A stretch of 64,000 nucleotides of DNA, taken from Caulobacter sp. (GTDB lineage: Bacteria; Pseudomonadota; Alphaproteobacteria; Caulobacterales; Caulobacteraceae). Shown in pieces: positions 8,627-16,921 of this stretch (position 1 is its first letter; each line of letters starts with the position of its first letter). The translations under genes and the position numbers were made by a program. The stretch covers positions 224,382 through 288,381 of the forward strand of contig JAIOXZ010000001.1 of NCBI GenBank assembly GCA_021741355.1, read 5' to 3'. The notes beneath the pieces were generated by a model, which was not told the DNA's origin, ran no database searches, and saw only the letters and a program-made list of their open reading frames with translations.

Positions 8627-9400
8627 TTAGCGCACCGCCACCATGAACATCCGCGGGAACGGGAACAGGGTCACGCCGTCCGCGCGCGGCGGGAAGGCCG
8701 CGGCGATGCGGGCGCGGAAGGCGTCAAGGAACGTCTCGAGCAGCGTCTCGTCGTCGGCCAGAACGTCGAGATAGGGCCGCAGCGCCGTCCCGCGCATCCA
8801 GTCGACGACAGGGTCATCGCCCTCCAGCGCGTGGAGATAGGTGGTGGTCCAGAGATCGACCTCGCCGCAGACGCCCGACAGCCAGCCGTAGTAGTCGTCC
8901 AGCGCCGGAGTCGGGCTGATCCGCCGCGCCTCGCGGGTCAGGGACGCCCAGGGCCCCGCCTCCGCCGTCTCGCGCAGGATGGCGTGGTGCTGCGTCTCGA
9001 AGGCCATCGGCATCTGGCAGGCGAACACCCCGCCCCGCTCCAGCAGACCGGCGAGGCGCGGAAACAGGGTCTCGTGATCGGGCAGCCACTGCAGCGCCGC
9101 GTTGGTGAAGATCAGGTCCGGCTGCGTGGTCGGGGCGAAGTCCTCGACGCCGCCGAGCACCCAGTCGACGTCGCTCTGGCGGTTTTTCGCCTGGCGCAGC
9201 ATGTCAGGGCTGGAATCCAGGCCGTGCACCCGGGCTGTCGAATGGCGCAGCGCCAGCAGCGCGGCATGCTCACCGGTTCCGCAACCCAGGTCCCAGATCT
9301 CGCGGAAGCGGCGGTCGGGAATCTGGACCATCAGGTCCAGCGCCGGCCGGTCGCGGTAGGCCTTGTAGCGCTCGTAGAGGTCGGGGTCCCAGCTCGGCAT
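8627..9400 (-). CDS. tam: trans-aconitate 2-methyltransferase
   Basis: About 257 residues of Rossmann-fold SAM-dependent methyltransferase. The opening PSWDPDLYERYKAYRDRPA and motif I WDLGCGTGEH, together with FTNAALQWLPDH, match the Tam family. Tam methylates trans-aconitate, removing an inhibitor of aconitase. Two ATGs lie two codons apart; the one at 9400 has AGGG at a better distance, the other is at 9406. It is monocistronic and convergent with the patatin gene. Substrate identity is from family resemblance only. Confidence 0.88.
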   Translation of the reverse strand: MPSWDPDLYERYKAYRDRPALDLMVQIPDRRFREIWDLGCGTGEHAALLALRHSTARVHGLDSSPDMLRQAKNRQSDVDWVLGGVEDFAPTTQPDLIFTNAALQWLPDHETLFPRLAGLLERGGVFACQMPMAFETQHHAILRETAEAGPWASLTREARRISPTPALDDYYGWLSGVCGEVDLWTTTYLHALEGDDPVVDWMRGTALRPYLDVLADDETLLETFLDAFRARIAAAFPPRADGVTLFPFPRMFMVAVR

Positions 9401-9494
9401 GATCATGCCCTACACCGGTTGCAAGCCGTGGTCATCGACCGTTCATTTGCGATAGGTCAGAAAGTCGCCACGCTCTGTGATGAGACTTGGGAAC

Positions 9495-9956
9495 ATGAAG
9501 ACGATCCGCACCCTGGCCGCCATCGGCCTCCTCGCCCTCGCCGCCGCCGCGCCGGCCGCCATGGCGCGCCAGCCGGTCAAGACGATCGAGCCGGGCTGGT
9601 GGGAGATGACCAACACGCTCAACCTCGTGATCAGCAAGACCGAGGTCGAGCGCCGCTGCATCACACCCGCCGACGTGGACAAGATCCTCTCGGGCCGGAT
9701 CAACCGCCACTACACCTGCACCTATCCGGAAAAGCGGGTCGCCGACGGCAAGATGTTCTTCAAGGGCACCTGCGTCGACAAGCGCAGCCGGATGGTCAAT
9801 GTGACGGCCACCGGGGTCTACTCGGCCAACGCCTACAGCATGCAGGCCAATCTCTCGGGCAAGATCGCCGGCGTGCCGCTCAAGGCCAGCGCCAACACGG
9901 TCTCCAGACGGCTGGGCGACACCTGCCTGGGCAAGCCGGTGAAGATCAAAAGCTAG
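9495..9956 (+). CDS. DUF3617 family secreted protein
   Basis: About 153 residues from ATG 9495, starting with signal peptide MKTIRTLAAIGLLALAAAAP and cleavage near AMARQ. The motif EPGWWEMTNTLNL and four spaced cysteines (RRCITP, YTCTY, GTCVD, DTCLG) fit DUF3617, a periplasmic family of unknown function common in sphingomonads and caulobacters. A GTG at 9477 is an alternative start but would put charged residues before the signal peptide. No operon partner is visible. Confidence 0.8.
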   Translation: MKTIRTLAAIGLLALAAAAPAAMARQPVKTIEPGWWEMTNTLNLVISKTEVERRCITPADVDKILSGRINRHYTCTYPEKRVADGKMFFKGTCVDKRSRMVNVTATGVYSANAYSMQANLSGKIAGVPLKASANTVSRRLGDTCLGKPVKIKS

Positions 9957-9985
9957 GCATTTTGTCGCGCGGTGCGTGAGCAGGG

Positions 9986-10015
9986 TTGGCGACTCGTTAA
10001 TCCGCTGCCCATAGT
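9986..10015 (+). promoter_or_regulatory. candidate promoter of the small RNA/microgene
   Basis: TTGGCG at 9986-9991 and CATAGT at 10010-10015 with an 18-base spacer form a moderate sigma-70-like promoter, about 38 bases upstream of the GTG of the 23-codon microgene. Only the spacing and the sense of transcription support it. Confidence 0.4.
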
Positions 10016-10052
10016 GTGAGTCCTGTTTCAACAGCTGAAAGGAGGTGATCCG

Positions 10053-10124
10053 GTGTCTCATCGTATGAACCCGCGGTCGCAGTGCGTGACCCTGAATTCC
10101 GTTTCGGCGGAGGTCAGCGCCTGA
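10053..10124 (+). CDS. 23-codon microgene with extended Shine-Dalgarno
   Basis: A GTG-initiated frame encodes MSHRMNPRSQCVTLNSVSAE plus VSA. Directly upstream at 10037-10051 lies GAAAGGAGGTGATCC, complementary over 15 bases to the 3' end of alphaproteobacterial 16S rRNA; ordinary ribosome-binding sites match 4-7. A strong terminator follows 40 bases after the stop, so the transcript would be only ~170 bases. It is too short for ordinary gene finders. It may be a leader peptide, a microprotein, or an RNA whose job is to bind the 16S tail. The long anti-16S match is seen directly; the function is unknown. Confidence 0.55.
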   Translation: MSHRMNPRSQCVTLNSVSAEVSA

Positions 10125-10163
10125 TCAGCGCCTAGCGTTGAGCCGCAACCGCGGCAGACGATG

Positions 10164-10195
10164 GAAGGGCCGCCGGGGCAACCCGGCGGCCCTTC
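10164..10195 (+). terminator. strong hairpin terminator after the microgene
   Basis: A perfect 14-bp stem (10164-10177 with 10182-10195) closes a GCAA tetraloop, followed by GCATTTG. It is one of the most stable hairpins in the window and ends the microgene transcript. The T-run is weak, so it may need Rho or act as an RNA-stabilising 3' end. Confidence 0.75.
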
Positions 10196-10248
10196 GCATT
10201 TGGGGGGCGGCGTGGTGGACTGGCGTTCAGGACTTTGGGGGATCGTCG

Positions 10249-10689
10249 GTGCGCAGGTTGCTGACAGTCGTGGCGATGGTGGGGGTTGGCATGACCGGAG
10301 CCTGTGAACGCGACACCTTTCGCCTACGCGAGGAAACCCAGACGCAGTTCGATGCGAGTCGCCCGGAGTTCGAGGCCTTGGCCGACAAGGTCCTGCGTTG
10401 CCAGGGCCTGACCTCAATCAGGCTCAAGGATCGAAAGCCGCGCCCGTGTCTCGGCGGTGCCGTCACTCGCGCCGAAATTATCAAAGACCTCAAGCGGCTG
10501 AACTTGAAGGGCGTCCACTGGGCCCAGGACCGGACCTTCGTCCTGCTGGTCAATGGCGAGGAATACGGATTTGGCGACACGCCCTGGGCCGAAAGCGGAA
10601 TGATCCGCTTCGCCGCGCCTGAGGAGAACGGACAAGAGTACGCGCTCACCCCGCCACCGCACTATTGGTTCTACACACAGGACCACTAA
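10249..10689 (+). CDS. small exported protein of unknown function
   Basis: 146 residues from GTG 10249, preceded by TTTGGGGGATC as ribosome-binding site. The N-terminus RRLLTVVAMVGVGMTGACER is a short hydrophobic export signal ending at a cysteine. It resembles a lipobox, but the -3 residue is Thr rather than Leu, so lipidation is uncertain. The rest is soluble, with motifs GVHWAQDRTFVLLVNGEEYG and two further cysteines (RCQG and RPCLG). No known family is recognised. The 221 bases after its stop, up to the DUF3574 gene, hold only imperfect GC hairpins. Confidence 0.65.
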   Translation: MRRLLTVVAMVGVGMTGACERDTFRLREETQTQFDASRPEFEALADKVLRCQGLTSIRLKDRKPRPCLGGAVTRAEIIKDLKRLNLKGVHWAQDRTFVLLVNGEEYGFGDTPWAESGMIRFAAPEENGQEYALTPPPHYWFYTQDH

Positions 10690-10910
10690 CCGCGCTGGCC
10701 GAGGCGGACTACGCCCTGATGTCTTGACGGCCAGTGTTGCTCCGGCGACGGCCCTGCTCAAGGACCGCTTCGCGGCCGCGCAGCGGCGGGTCCGACGGAC
10801 CCGTCCTTGACCAGGGACGACGTCCGGAGCGCATCATTCCATCAAGGCCAAGGGGCGACTCTCATCCTGATGGCAAGACCGGGCCATGACGGTGAACCGG
10901 GGAGAAACGC

Positions 10911-11324
10911 CTAGAACCCCACGCAGGCCCGCCGCTTGATCAGCAGCACCGCATCCTGCCGGAACCGCGCCTTGTAGGCCGCGCGGATGGCCTCGATCTT
11001 TTCCGCCTCGCCCGGCGCGCCGCTGAGGACCAGCAGCAGCACCTTGGAGGGCTCGGCGACGAGCGCCCCGCTTGGGCCGCGCCATTGTCCGGCGGCGTCG
11101 TACACCGTCAAACCGTCGGGGAAGCGCGGCGAGACTTCCGCGTCGACGAAGGCCTTCCAGTCCGCGTCGCTAACGCCCACGACGTCACCGATGTTGCGGC
11201 CGAAGACCATCTCGGCGGTGGTCACGGACTTCAGGCCGACGTCACAGGTCAGGGACGCGTCGACATCAACGCTGACGCAGCCCGCCAGCGCCGCGGCGGC
11301 GAGGATGGCCGCGAGCGCCCTCAC
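10911..11324 (-). CDS. DUF3574 lipoprotein
   Basis: 137 residues from GTG 11324. The signal [15 protein letters not shown] ends in a good lipobox (LAGC), so the protein is probably membrane-anchored in the periplasm. The segments [16 protein letters not shown] and [10 protein letters not shown] match DUF3574, a family of unknown function. Its start overlaps the stop of the isovaleryl-CoA dehydrogenase gene (GTGA), so the two are co-translated, but there is no evident metabolic link. Confidence 0.8.
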   Translation of the reverse strand: MRALAAILAAAALAGCVSVDVDASLTCDVGLKSVTTAEMVFGRNIGDVVGVSDADWKAFVDAEVSPRFPDGLTVYDAAGQWRGPSGALVAEPSKVLLLVLSGAPGEAEKIEAIRAAYKARFRQDAVLLIKRRACVGF

Positions 11325-12484
11325 CCCCCGACCAGTTCCCGCCCGATGAGGAACCGGCGGATCTCGTTGGTGCCGGCGCCGATGTCGTAGAGTTTGGCGT
11401 CGCGGACGTAGCGTTCCACCGGCCATTCGCGGGTGTAGCCTGCGCCGCCGAGGGCCTGGACGGCCTCGTTGGCGACCTTCACGGCGTTCTCACTGGCCAT
11501 CAGGATCGCGCCGGCGGCGTCGAAGCGGGTGGTCTTGCCCGCGTCGCAGGCCTTGGCCACCTGGTAGACGTAGGCCCGCGCGGAGTTCAGCGCGACGTAC
11601 ATGTCGGCGACCTTGCCCTGCATCAGCTGGAAGCTGCCGATGGCCTTGCCGAACTGTTTGCGGTCGCGGACGTAGGGCAGGACCACGTCGAGGCAGGCCT
11701 GCATGATGCCGAGGGGACCCGCCGCCAGCACGGCGCGCTCATAGTCGAGGCCGCTCATCAGCACCCCGACCCCGCCGTTGAACGGGCCCATGATGTTCTC
11801 TTCCGGGACCTCGCAGTCCTCGAACACCAGCTCGGCGGTGTCGGACCCGCGCATGCCCATCTTGTCGAGCTTCTTTGAGACGCTGAAGCCCTTCATGCCC
11901 TTCTCGATCAGGAAGGCGGTGATGCCCCGGCTGCCCTCCTCCGGCGCCGACTTGGCGTAGACCACCAGGGTGTCGGCGTGCGGCGCGTTGGTGATCCAGA
12001 ACTTCGTGCCGTTGAGCACGAACCGGTCGCCGTTGCGGTCGGCGCGCAGCTTCATCGAGACCACGTCCGAGCCGGATCCCGCCTCGCTCATCGCCAGGGC
12101 GCCGACATGCTCGCCGCTGATCAGTTTGGGCAGGTAGCGCAGCTTCTGTTCGGGCGTCGCCCAGCGGCGGATCTGGTTGACGCAGAGGTTGGAGTGGGCG
12201 CCGTAGCTGAGGCCGACCGAGGCGCTGGCGCGGCTGATCTCCTCCATCGCCACCACATGCTCGAGGTAGCCGAGGCCCAGGCCGCCGAATTCCTCCTCGA
12301 CGGTGATGCCGTGCAGTCCCAGATCGCCCATCTGCGGCCACAGGTCGCGGGGAAAGGCGTTGTCGCGGTCGATGTCGGCGGCGCGCGGCGCGATGCGATC
12401 GGCGGCGAAGCGGGCGGTGGTTTCGCGGATGGCGTCGGCGGTTTCGCCGAGGCCGAAATCCATGGCGGGTCCGGATTGGGTCAT
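11321..12484 (-). CDS. liuA: isovaleryl-CoA dehydrogenase
   Basis: 387-residue FAD-dependent acyl-CoA dehydrogenase. Family features are [14 protein letters not shown] near 133-146, [18 protein letters not shown] near 161-178, and the catalytic-base position Glu249 in LDYERAVLA, which is where isovaleryl-CoA dehydrogenases place it. It converts isovaleryl-CoA to 3-methylcrotonyl-CoA, the substrate of liuBD at the left end of the window. ATG 12484 is preferred; ATG 12463 (MDFGLGE) is possible. A frame stays open further upstream only because it runs through the repeat pair at 12.5-12.64 kb. In many genomes liuA sits in the liu operon; here it is 6 kb away. Confidence 0.92.
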   Translation of the reverse strand: MTQSGPAMDFGLGETADAIRETTARFAADRIAPRAADIDRDNAFPRDLWPQMGDLGLHGITVEEEFGGLGLGYLEHVVAMEEISRASASVGLSYGAHSNLCVNQIRRWATPEQKLRYLPKLISGEHVGALAMSEAGSGSDVVSMKLRADRNGDRFVLNGTKFWITNAPHADTLVVYAKSAPEEGSRGITAFLIEKGMKGFSVSKKLDKMGMRGSDTAELVFEDCEVPEENIMGPFNGGVGVLMSGLDYERAVLAAGPLGIMQACLDVVLPYVRDRKQFGKAIGSFQLMQGKVADMYVALNSARAYVYQVAKACDAGKTTRFDAAGAILMASENAVKVANEAVQALGGAGYTREWPVERYVRDAKLYDIGAGTNEIRRFLIGRELVGG

Positions 12485-12511
12485 GGCGCCGAAATAGCAC
12501 GCTCTTTGAGC

Positions 12512-12639
12512 GGGGACATGCACTTCAGTGCGTGTCCCCTGCCCGCGATGAACGAACCAAACGAACGGAATCTCGGCCGGGCCGAATGGCGCAAGGCGCT
12601 GTTCGGCAGGAGGGGACACGTACTGAAGTACATGTCCCC
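12512..12639. repeat. REPIN-like pair of inverted palindromes
   Basis: Two 28-base near-perfect palindromes bounded by GGGGACA and TGTCCCC (12512-12539, core CACTTCAGTG; 12612-12639, core TACTGAAGTA) stand in inverted orientation 72 bases apart. A pair of inverted REP sequences is the REPIN layout, usually mobilised in trans by a RAYT transposase. No RAYT gene is in this window. A second pair is at 15965-16042. Confidence 0.8.
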
Positions 12640-12660
12640 GTGCACCCCCCAAACGCACGA

Positions 12661-12686
12661 CGCCCTGCGAGCGGACTCGCAGGGCG
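12661..12686 (-). terminator. hairpin downstream of the lysozyme gene
   Basis: A perfect 11-bp stem CGCCCTGCGAG/CTCGCAGGGCG with a four-base loop lies 48 bases after the minus-strand lysozyme stop. No T-run follows, so it may work with Rho or only protect the 3' end. Confidence 0.5.
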
Positions 12687-12733
12687 CCAACGCTTTCCCC
12701 AGACTGTACGCGGGGTCCCTTACGCTACGCGGG

Positions 12734-14179
12734 TTACGACCGGGGCTCCGACTCCGCCTCGGCTACTTCCTCGTCCTCGTCGTCCAGCGGGGCGCCGAGG
12801 AATTTGTTCAGGCCGGTCCAGACCGAGAAGCCGGTCATACCGATGCCGACGAAAGACAGCAGCCAGCCGAGATTGCTGACGCTGAGCGGGCCGTCGCCGG
12901 CGCCGGCGGTGAAGCCGACGGCCATGCCGCCGGCCATCAGGGCGATGCCGCCCACGCCGGTCAGGATCAGCGGAAGGCCTTCGATGCGAACGGGCTCGGT
13001 CGGGGCGTCGTCGAACGCCGGGTCAAAGCCGCCGAGCGCCATTTCGTCCTGCTGCACCAGGCGACGGACATAGTCCTCGCTGACCAGCGGTCGGGCCGGC
13101 GCGCCTTCGAGCACCATGCCGGACGGCGCGACGTCGAACAGGCCGGGGCCGGACTCGTTGGCCGGCTCCGGCAGGTCCACGCGCAGGGCGTCCTCCGGCG
13201 AGCGCTCGATGGAGACTTCCGGCGCCGGCGTCAGGGTGAAGGCGGCGTCGGGGTTGGTCGCATAGGCCAGGCTGGAACCGAGCACGATCGGCGCGGGTTG
13301 CGGATAGGTGTCCTGTGGCTGGGGCGTCCAGGCGTCCTGCGGCGCAACCTCGGCGGCTGTTTCGACGACCGGGTCGTAGACGGGTTCGGGCGCGGGCTGC
13401 GGATAGGGTTCAGGCGCGGGCTCGGCCTGGACGGCCTCAACCACGGGCTCCGGCTCGGGCGCCACAGGAGCGACCGCCTCCGGCGTCGTCTCGGGCAGCA
13501 GCTGTTCCAGGCGCGCGCCGACGCCGGCGGCGGCGATCTCGCTGGCCAGTGGGGCCTCCGGCCGGGGCTCGGGTTGCGGCTGCGGGGTCTGGTCGCGCTC
13601 GACGCTGGTGCGCTCGCCGGTCAGCGAAGCCTTGACCGCCGTCGGGGCCTGGCGCGGCACGGCATTGACCGCATCATAGTCGACCTTGGGCGCCAGCACC
13701 GGCGACGGGGCGGGAATCCAGCCGTTGGCCGGGGTCAGGAACAGGGTCTTCTCGGCGGCGCGGCGACGGACCAGGGCGTCGATGACGATCCGCTCGCCCT
13801 CGAAGTCGGCCTTGCGCCACATCTCCATGGCGCAGGCGGCCTGCAGCATCTGGCCTTCATTGACCCGGCGCAGCACCGACGAGCGGCGGAAGTTGTCGAC
13901 GCCGATGTTGAAGGCGAAGCAGCAGAGCGAGTCGAACTGGTTCTGCGTCAGCGGCGTGTAGCTGTGCTCGTTGACCGCATGCGCCACGGCGATGAGGTCG
14001 TACATCAGCAGGGCTTCTGCATCAGCCGGAGACACCTCGGCGCCCTGACGGGCGGTCAGGGTGTGGCCGTAGCCGATCGTCCAGCGTCCGTCAGGGAGCT
14101 GGGCGGCCCGTTGGCGATAGCCCTCGAACGTCTTGATCAGTTCGATGGCTGCGCGGGAGACCTGGTGGCGGGGTTTCAT
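12734..14179 (-). CDS. GH24 lysozyme with long linker and C-terminal membrane hairpin
   Basis: 481 residues from ATG 14179. The first ~150 form a phage-type lysozyme: catalytic Glu19 in KTFEG, then TIGYGHT, and NQFDSLCCFAFNIGVDNF. Next comes a ~250-residue Pro/Glu/Ala-rich low-complexity linker. Two membrane segments follow near 400-455 (LILTGVGGIALMAGGMAVGF and LLSFVGIGMTGFSVW), then an acidic tail. The domain order suggests a chromosomal, membrane-anchored cell-wall hydrolase rather than a phage endolysin. No holin or phage gene is adjacent, and there is no N-terminal signal peptide, so how the catalytic domain reaches peptidoglycan is unclear. Confidence 0.87.
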   Translation of the reverse strand: MKPRHQVSRAAIELIKTFEGYRQRAAQLPDGRWTIGYGHTLTARQGAEVSPADAEALLMYDLIAVAHAVNEHSYTPLTQNQFDSLCCFAFNIGVDNFRRSSVLRRVNEGQMLQAACAMEMWRKADFEGERIVIDALVRRRAAEKTLFLTPANGWIPAPSPVLAPKVDYDAVNAVPRQAPTAVKASLTGERTSVERDQTPQPQPEPRPEAPLASEIAAAGVGARLEQLLPETTPEAVAPVAPEPEPVVEAVQAEPAPEPYPQPAPEPVYDPVVETAAEVAPQDAWTPQPQDTYPQPAPIVLGSSLAYATNPDAAFTLTPAPEVSIERSPEDALRVDLPEPANESGPGLFDVAPSGMVLEGAPARPLVSEDYVRRLVQQDEMALGGFDPAFDDAPTEPVRIEGLPLILTGVGGIALMAGGMAVGFTAGAGDGPLSVSNLGWLLSFVGIGMTGFSVWTGLNKFLGAPLDDEDEEVAEAESEPRS

Positions 14180-14309
14180 CGGCCTTCTTGATCCGAAATG
14201 AGACAGACGGGGCTGCGTTCCATCCCACTCCCGCAAGAGGGATGCCGAACGCCGCCTGAACTCCCGCTGAACGGGAATGCCTGACGATTGTCCGGGCCGG
14301 CGGCCCCGA

Positions 14310-15758
14310 TCAGAGGAGGATGAGCGCCGCCAGACCCAGGAAGGACAGGAAGCCGGTGAAATCGGTCACAAACGTGACGAACACCGAAGAGGACACCGCC
14401 GGGTCGCGTTCCAGCCTGTCCAGCGCCAGCGGCACCAGAATCCCGGCGAGGGACGCGACGAACAGATTGATCACCAGCGCCAGGGCGATGGTCAGGCACA
14501 GCATCGGGTCGCGGAAGAAGACAAAGGTCGCCGCGGCCATGATGGCGGCCAGCACCCCGCCGTTGACCAGGCCCACGGTCATTTCCCGCAGGATGATGCG
14601 CACCGTGTTGGAGGCGTTCAGTTCGCGGCTGGCCAGGGCGCGCACGGCCACGGCCAGGGTCTGGGTGCCGGCGTTGCCGCCGAGCGAGGCGACCACCGGC
14701 ATCAGGATGGCCAGGGTCAGGACCTTGGCGATCTCGGCCTGGAAGGCGCCGATGACGCTGGCCGCCAGCGCCGCCGTCAGGGTGTTGACCACCAGCCAGG
14801 GCAGGCGCGACTTCGCCACGTCCCAGACGCCGGCGTCGCGGCCGGCGTCGCTCACCCCGGCGAGGGCCAGGATGTCCTCCTCGGACTCCTCCTGGATGAC
14901 CCCGACGATGTCGTCGACGGTGATCTGGCCGACCAGCCGGCCGCCGGCGTCGACCACCGGGGCGCTGATCAGGTGGTACTTGTCGAAGATGTAGGCGACC
15001 TCCTCCTGGTCCATGTCGACGGTGATGTCGGTCACCGGCTCCATGATCTCGGCCAGGGTCGTCTCGCGCCGGGCGCGCAACAGCTGGCTGATCGGCGCCG
15101 CGCCGATCGGCCGGTAGGCCGGGTCGACGATGTAGATGTCGAAGAACAGCTCGGGCAGCTCGTCGCCGGCCTGCCGGACGTGGTCGATCGTCTGGCCGAC
15201 GGTCCAGAACTGCGGCGCGGCCAGCACTTCGCGCTGCATCAGGCGGCCGGCGGTCTCGTCCTCGTAGGCCAGGCTGCTCTCGATCGCCGCCCGGTCCTCC
15301 GCGCCCATCGCGGCCAGCACCTGGGCGCGCTTCTCGCCCGCCAGGTCATCGACGACGTCAGCGGCGTCGTCCGAATCGAGTTCCTCGAGCGCCCGGGCCA
15401 GCGCGGTCGGATGGACCGTCTCCAGGACCTCCTCGCGCAGGTTGTCGTCGAGCTCGGACAGCACCTCGGCGAGGGTTTCGGAATCGAGGCAGGGAATGAT
15501 CTCCTCGCGGTAGTCCGCGTTGAGAAAGCCCATCAGGTCGGCCACGTCCTCGGACCGGAGCGCCCCGACCAGCTCGCGCAGGCGCTCGGCGTCGCCGCGG
15601 TCGGCGGCGTCGATGACCATGTCCACGTAGGCGGGATTGAGGGCGTAGTCGTCGCCGAGCGCGAGATCCTCGAGATCCTCGGGCGGGGCGGCGGTTTCAG
15701 GGGCTGCAGGGATCGAGAGGTTATTCTCCTCGAACAGGTCGGCTTTATCCCGGGTCAT
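14310..15758 (-). CDS. mgtE: magnesium transporter MgtE
   Basis: 482 residues. The N-terminal superhelical domain is rich in LxELxxDDAADVV repeats. A CBS pair spans roughly 155-280 (HLISAPVVDAGGRLVGQITV). Five membrane helices run from about 310, with the pore motif PVVASLGGNAGTQTL. Mg2+ binding to the cytoplasmic domains gates the channel in characterised MgtE. The start at 15758 has an AGGAGG ribosome-binding site. It lies downstream of tRNA-Leu on the same strand, perhaps with its own promoter in the 57-base gap. Confidence 0.95.
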   Translation of the reverse strand: MTRDKADLFEENNLSIPAAPETAAPPEDLEDLALGDDYALNPAYVDMVIDAADRGDAERLRELVGALRSEDVADLMGFLNADYREEIIPCLDSETLAEVLSELDDNLREEVLETVHPTALARALEELDSDDAADVVDDLAGEKRAQVLAAMGAEDRAAIESSLAYEDETAGRLMQREVLAAPQFWTVGQTIDHVRQAGDELPELFFDIYIVDPAYRPIGAAPISQLLRARRETTLAEIMEPVTDITVDMDQEEVAYIFDKYHLISAPVVDAGGRLVGQITVDDIVGVIQEESEEDILALAGVSDAGRDAGVWDVAKSRLPWLVVNTLTAALAASVIGAFQAEIAKVLTLAILMPVVASLGGNAGTQTLAVAVRALASRELNASNTVRIILREMTVGLVNGGVLAAIMAAATFVFFRDPMLCLTIALALVINLFVASLAGILVPLALDRLERDPAVSSSVFVTFVTDFTGFLSFLGLAALILL

Positions 15759-15815
15759 GTCGGGGCCTCCTGAATGAAGAGATCAATCCTGCAGTGTTTC
15801 TTGCCTCTGATTCAC

Positions 15816-15902
15816 TGGTGCGGTCGAGAAGACTCGAACTTCCACTCCGGTTAGGGAACAGCGACCTCAACGCTGCGCGTCTACCAATTCCGCCACGACC
15901 GC
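15816..15902 (-). tRNA. tRNA-Leu (anticodon GAG)
   Basis: The minus strand folds into a class II tRNA. The acceptor stem is GCGGTCG/CGACCGC with discriminator A and an encoded CCA (15816-15818). The anticodon stem CAGCG/CGCTG frames the loop TTGAGGT with anticodon GAG, followed by a long variable arm and the T-loop GTTCGAGTC. It reads CUC/CUU leucine codons. Confidence 0.97.
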
Positions 15903-15964
15903 CCGTGGTGAGGCGCGGCAGGTAGCAAAAGCCGCGAAGAATGGGAAGGGGCGATGTTTCCGAA

Positions 15965-16042
15965 GGGGACATGTACCGCGGGTACGTGTCCCCGATGTCC
16001 ACCGGTGCAGGTCGGGGACACGTACCCGCGGTACATGTCCCC
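15965..16042. repeat. second REPIN-like pair of inverted palindromes
   Basis: Two 29-base palindromes (15965-15993 and 16014-16042) share the GGGGACA/TGTCCCC ends of the 12.5-kb pair but have a CCGCGG core. They are exact inverted copies of each other apart from the centre and are 20 bases apart. The pair sits between tRNA-Leu and the msrB stop. Confidence 0.8.
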
Positions 16043-16048
16043 TATTGG

Positions 16049-16522
16049 CTAGAACGCGTCCCCTCGCCCGAGTGGATCCGGCAGCGCTTCGCCGTCGCCG
16101 ACGAAGGTCAGGGAAATCGAGTTGATGCAGTAGCGCAGGCGGGTCGGCGGGGGGCCGTCGGGGAAGACGTGGCCCTGGTGGCTGCCGCAGCGGGCGCAGA
16201 GGGTCTCGATCCGCAGCATGCCGTAGCTGGTGTCGCGCACCTCGCCGACGTGGGCCGGGTCGTAGGGCGCATAGAAGCTCGGCCAGCCCGTGCCGCTCTC
16301 GAACTTGGTCTCGAACCGGAACAGCGGCAGGCCGCAGAGGCGGCAGCAATAGGCGCCGGGGCGCTTCTCGCCGAGCAGGCCGCCGCAGAACGGCGCCTCC
16401 GTGCCGTGATGCAGCAGGACCTCGGCCTCCTCGCGGGTCAGATCGGCCTCCAGCGTCGCGCGCTCGGCCTCCGTGGGCGGGGTGAGGTCAAAGCCGGCGG
16501 CGGATATGGCGGTCTGGGTCAT
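16049..16522 (-). CDS. msrB: peptide-methionine (R)-S-oxide reductase
   Basis: 157 residues. Zinc-binding CRLC (60-64 region) and CARC (109-112) frame the fold. The catalytic cysteine is Cys132 in [11 protein letters not shown], with GTGWPSF near 77-83. MsrB reduces the R epimer of methionine sulfoxide in proteins, using thioredoxin. There is no signal peptide, so it is cytosolic. The start at 16522 fits the family; the longer open frame has no homology to it. The REPIN lies only seven bases beyond its stop. Confidence 0.95.
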   Translation of the reverse strand: MTQTAISAAGFDLTPPTEAERATLEADLTREEAEVLLHHGTEAPFCGGLLGEKRPGAYCCRLCGLPLFRFETKFESGTGWPSFYAPYDPAHVGEVRDTSYGMLRIETLCARCGSHQGHVFPDGPPPTRLRYCINSISLTFVGDGEALPDPLGRGDAF

Positions 16523-16573
16523 GCGTGCCAATGTAAGGGCGGACCGACCACGCCGAAAGAGAGAGGACTCCCC

Positions 16574-16894
16574 ATGCTGACCGCCACGACCCCGTCCATC
16601 GCCGAACGCCCGACCCGCCAGACCCTGGGCGTGGTGTCCGGCGAGGTGATCCTCGGCGCCAACATCTTCCGCGACCTGTTCGCCGGCATCCGCGACATCG
16701 TCGGCGGACGGGCGGCGAGCTATGAGTCGGTGCTGCGCCAGGCCCGCGAGGGCGCGATGAAGGAAATGATCGACGAAGCGACGAAGCAGGGCGCCGACGC
16801 CGTGGTCGGCATCGACATCGACTACGAGACCCTGGGCGCCAACAACGGCATGCTGATGGTCACGGCCACCGGCACGGCGGTGAAGCTGGGCTGA
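16574..16894 (+). CDS. YbjQ/UPF0145-type heavy-metal-binding-fold protein
   Basis: 106 residues. The segments [29 protein letters not shown] and [20 protein letters not shown], then [13 protein letters not shown], match the YbjQ family, which forms ring-like pentamers of unknown role. GAGAGGA precedes the ATG at 16574. It is divergent from msrB with 51 bases between the starts, so their promoters overlap. Confidence 0.87.
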   Translation: MLTATTPSIAERPTRQTLGVVSGEVILGANIFRDLFAGIRDIVGGRAASYESVLRQAREGAMKEMIDEATKQGADAVVGIDIDYETLGANNGMLMVTATGTAVKLG

Positions 16895-16921
16895 CGCCGT
16901 CGCCGCCCTAGATGGCGGCGG

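Noticed and set aside
12485..12658. 58-residue N-terminal extension of isovaleryl-CoA dehydrogenase
   Set aside because: The frame merely runs through the REPIN palindromes; the family's N-terminus begins at 12484 or 12463.
12734..14179. Prophage remnant, because of the GH24 lysozyme
   Set aside because: No holin, integrase, structural or packaging gene is nearby, and the gene has a long chromosomal-type linker and anchor.
15904..16048. Attachment site beside tRNA-Leu
   Set aside because: No integrase or duplicated tRNA 3' end is found; the adjacent palindromes are REPIN-like.
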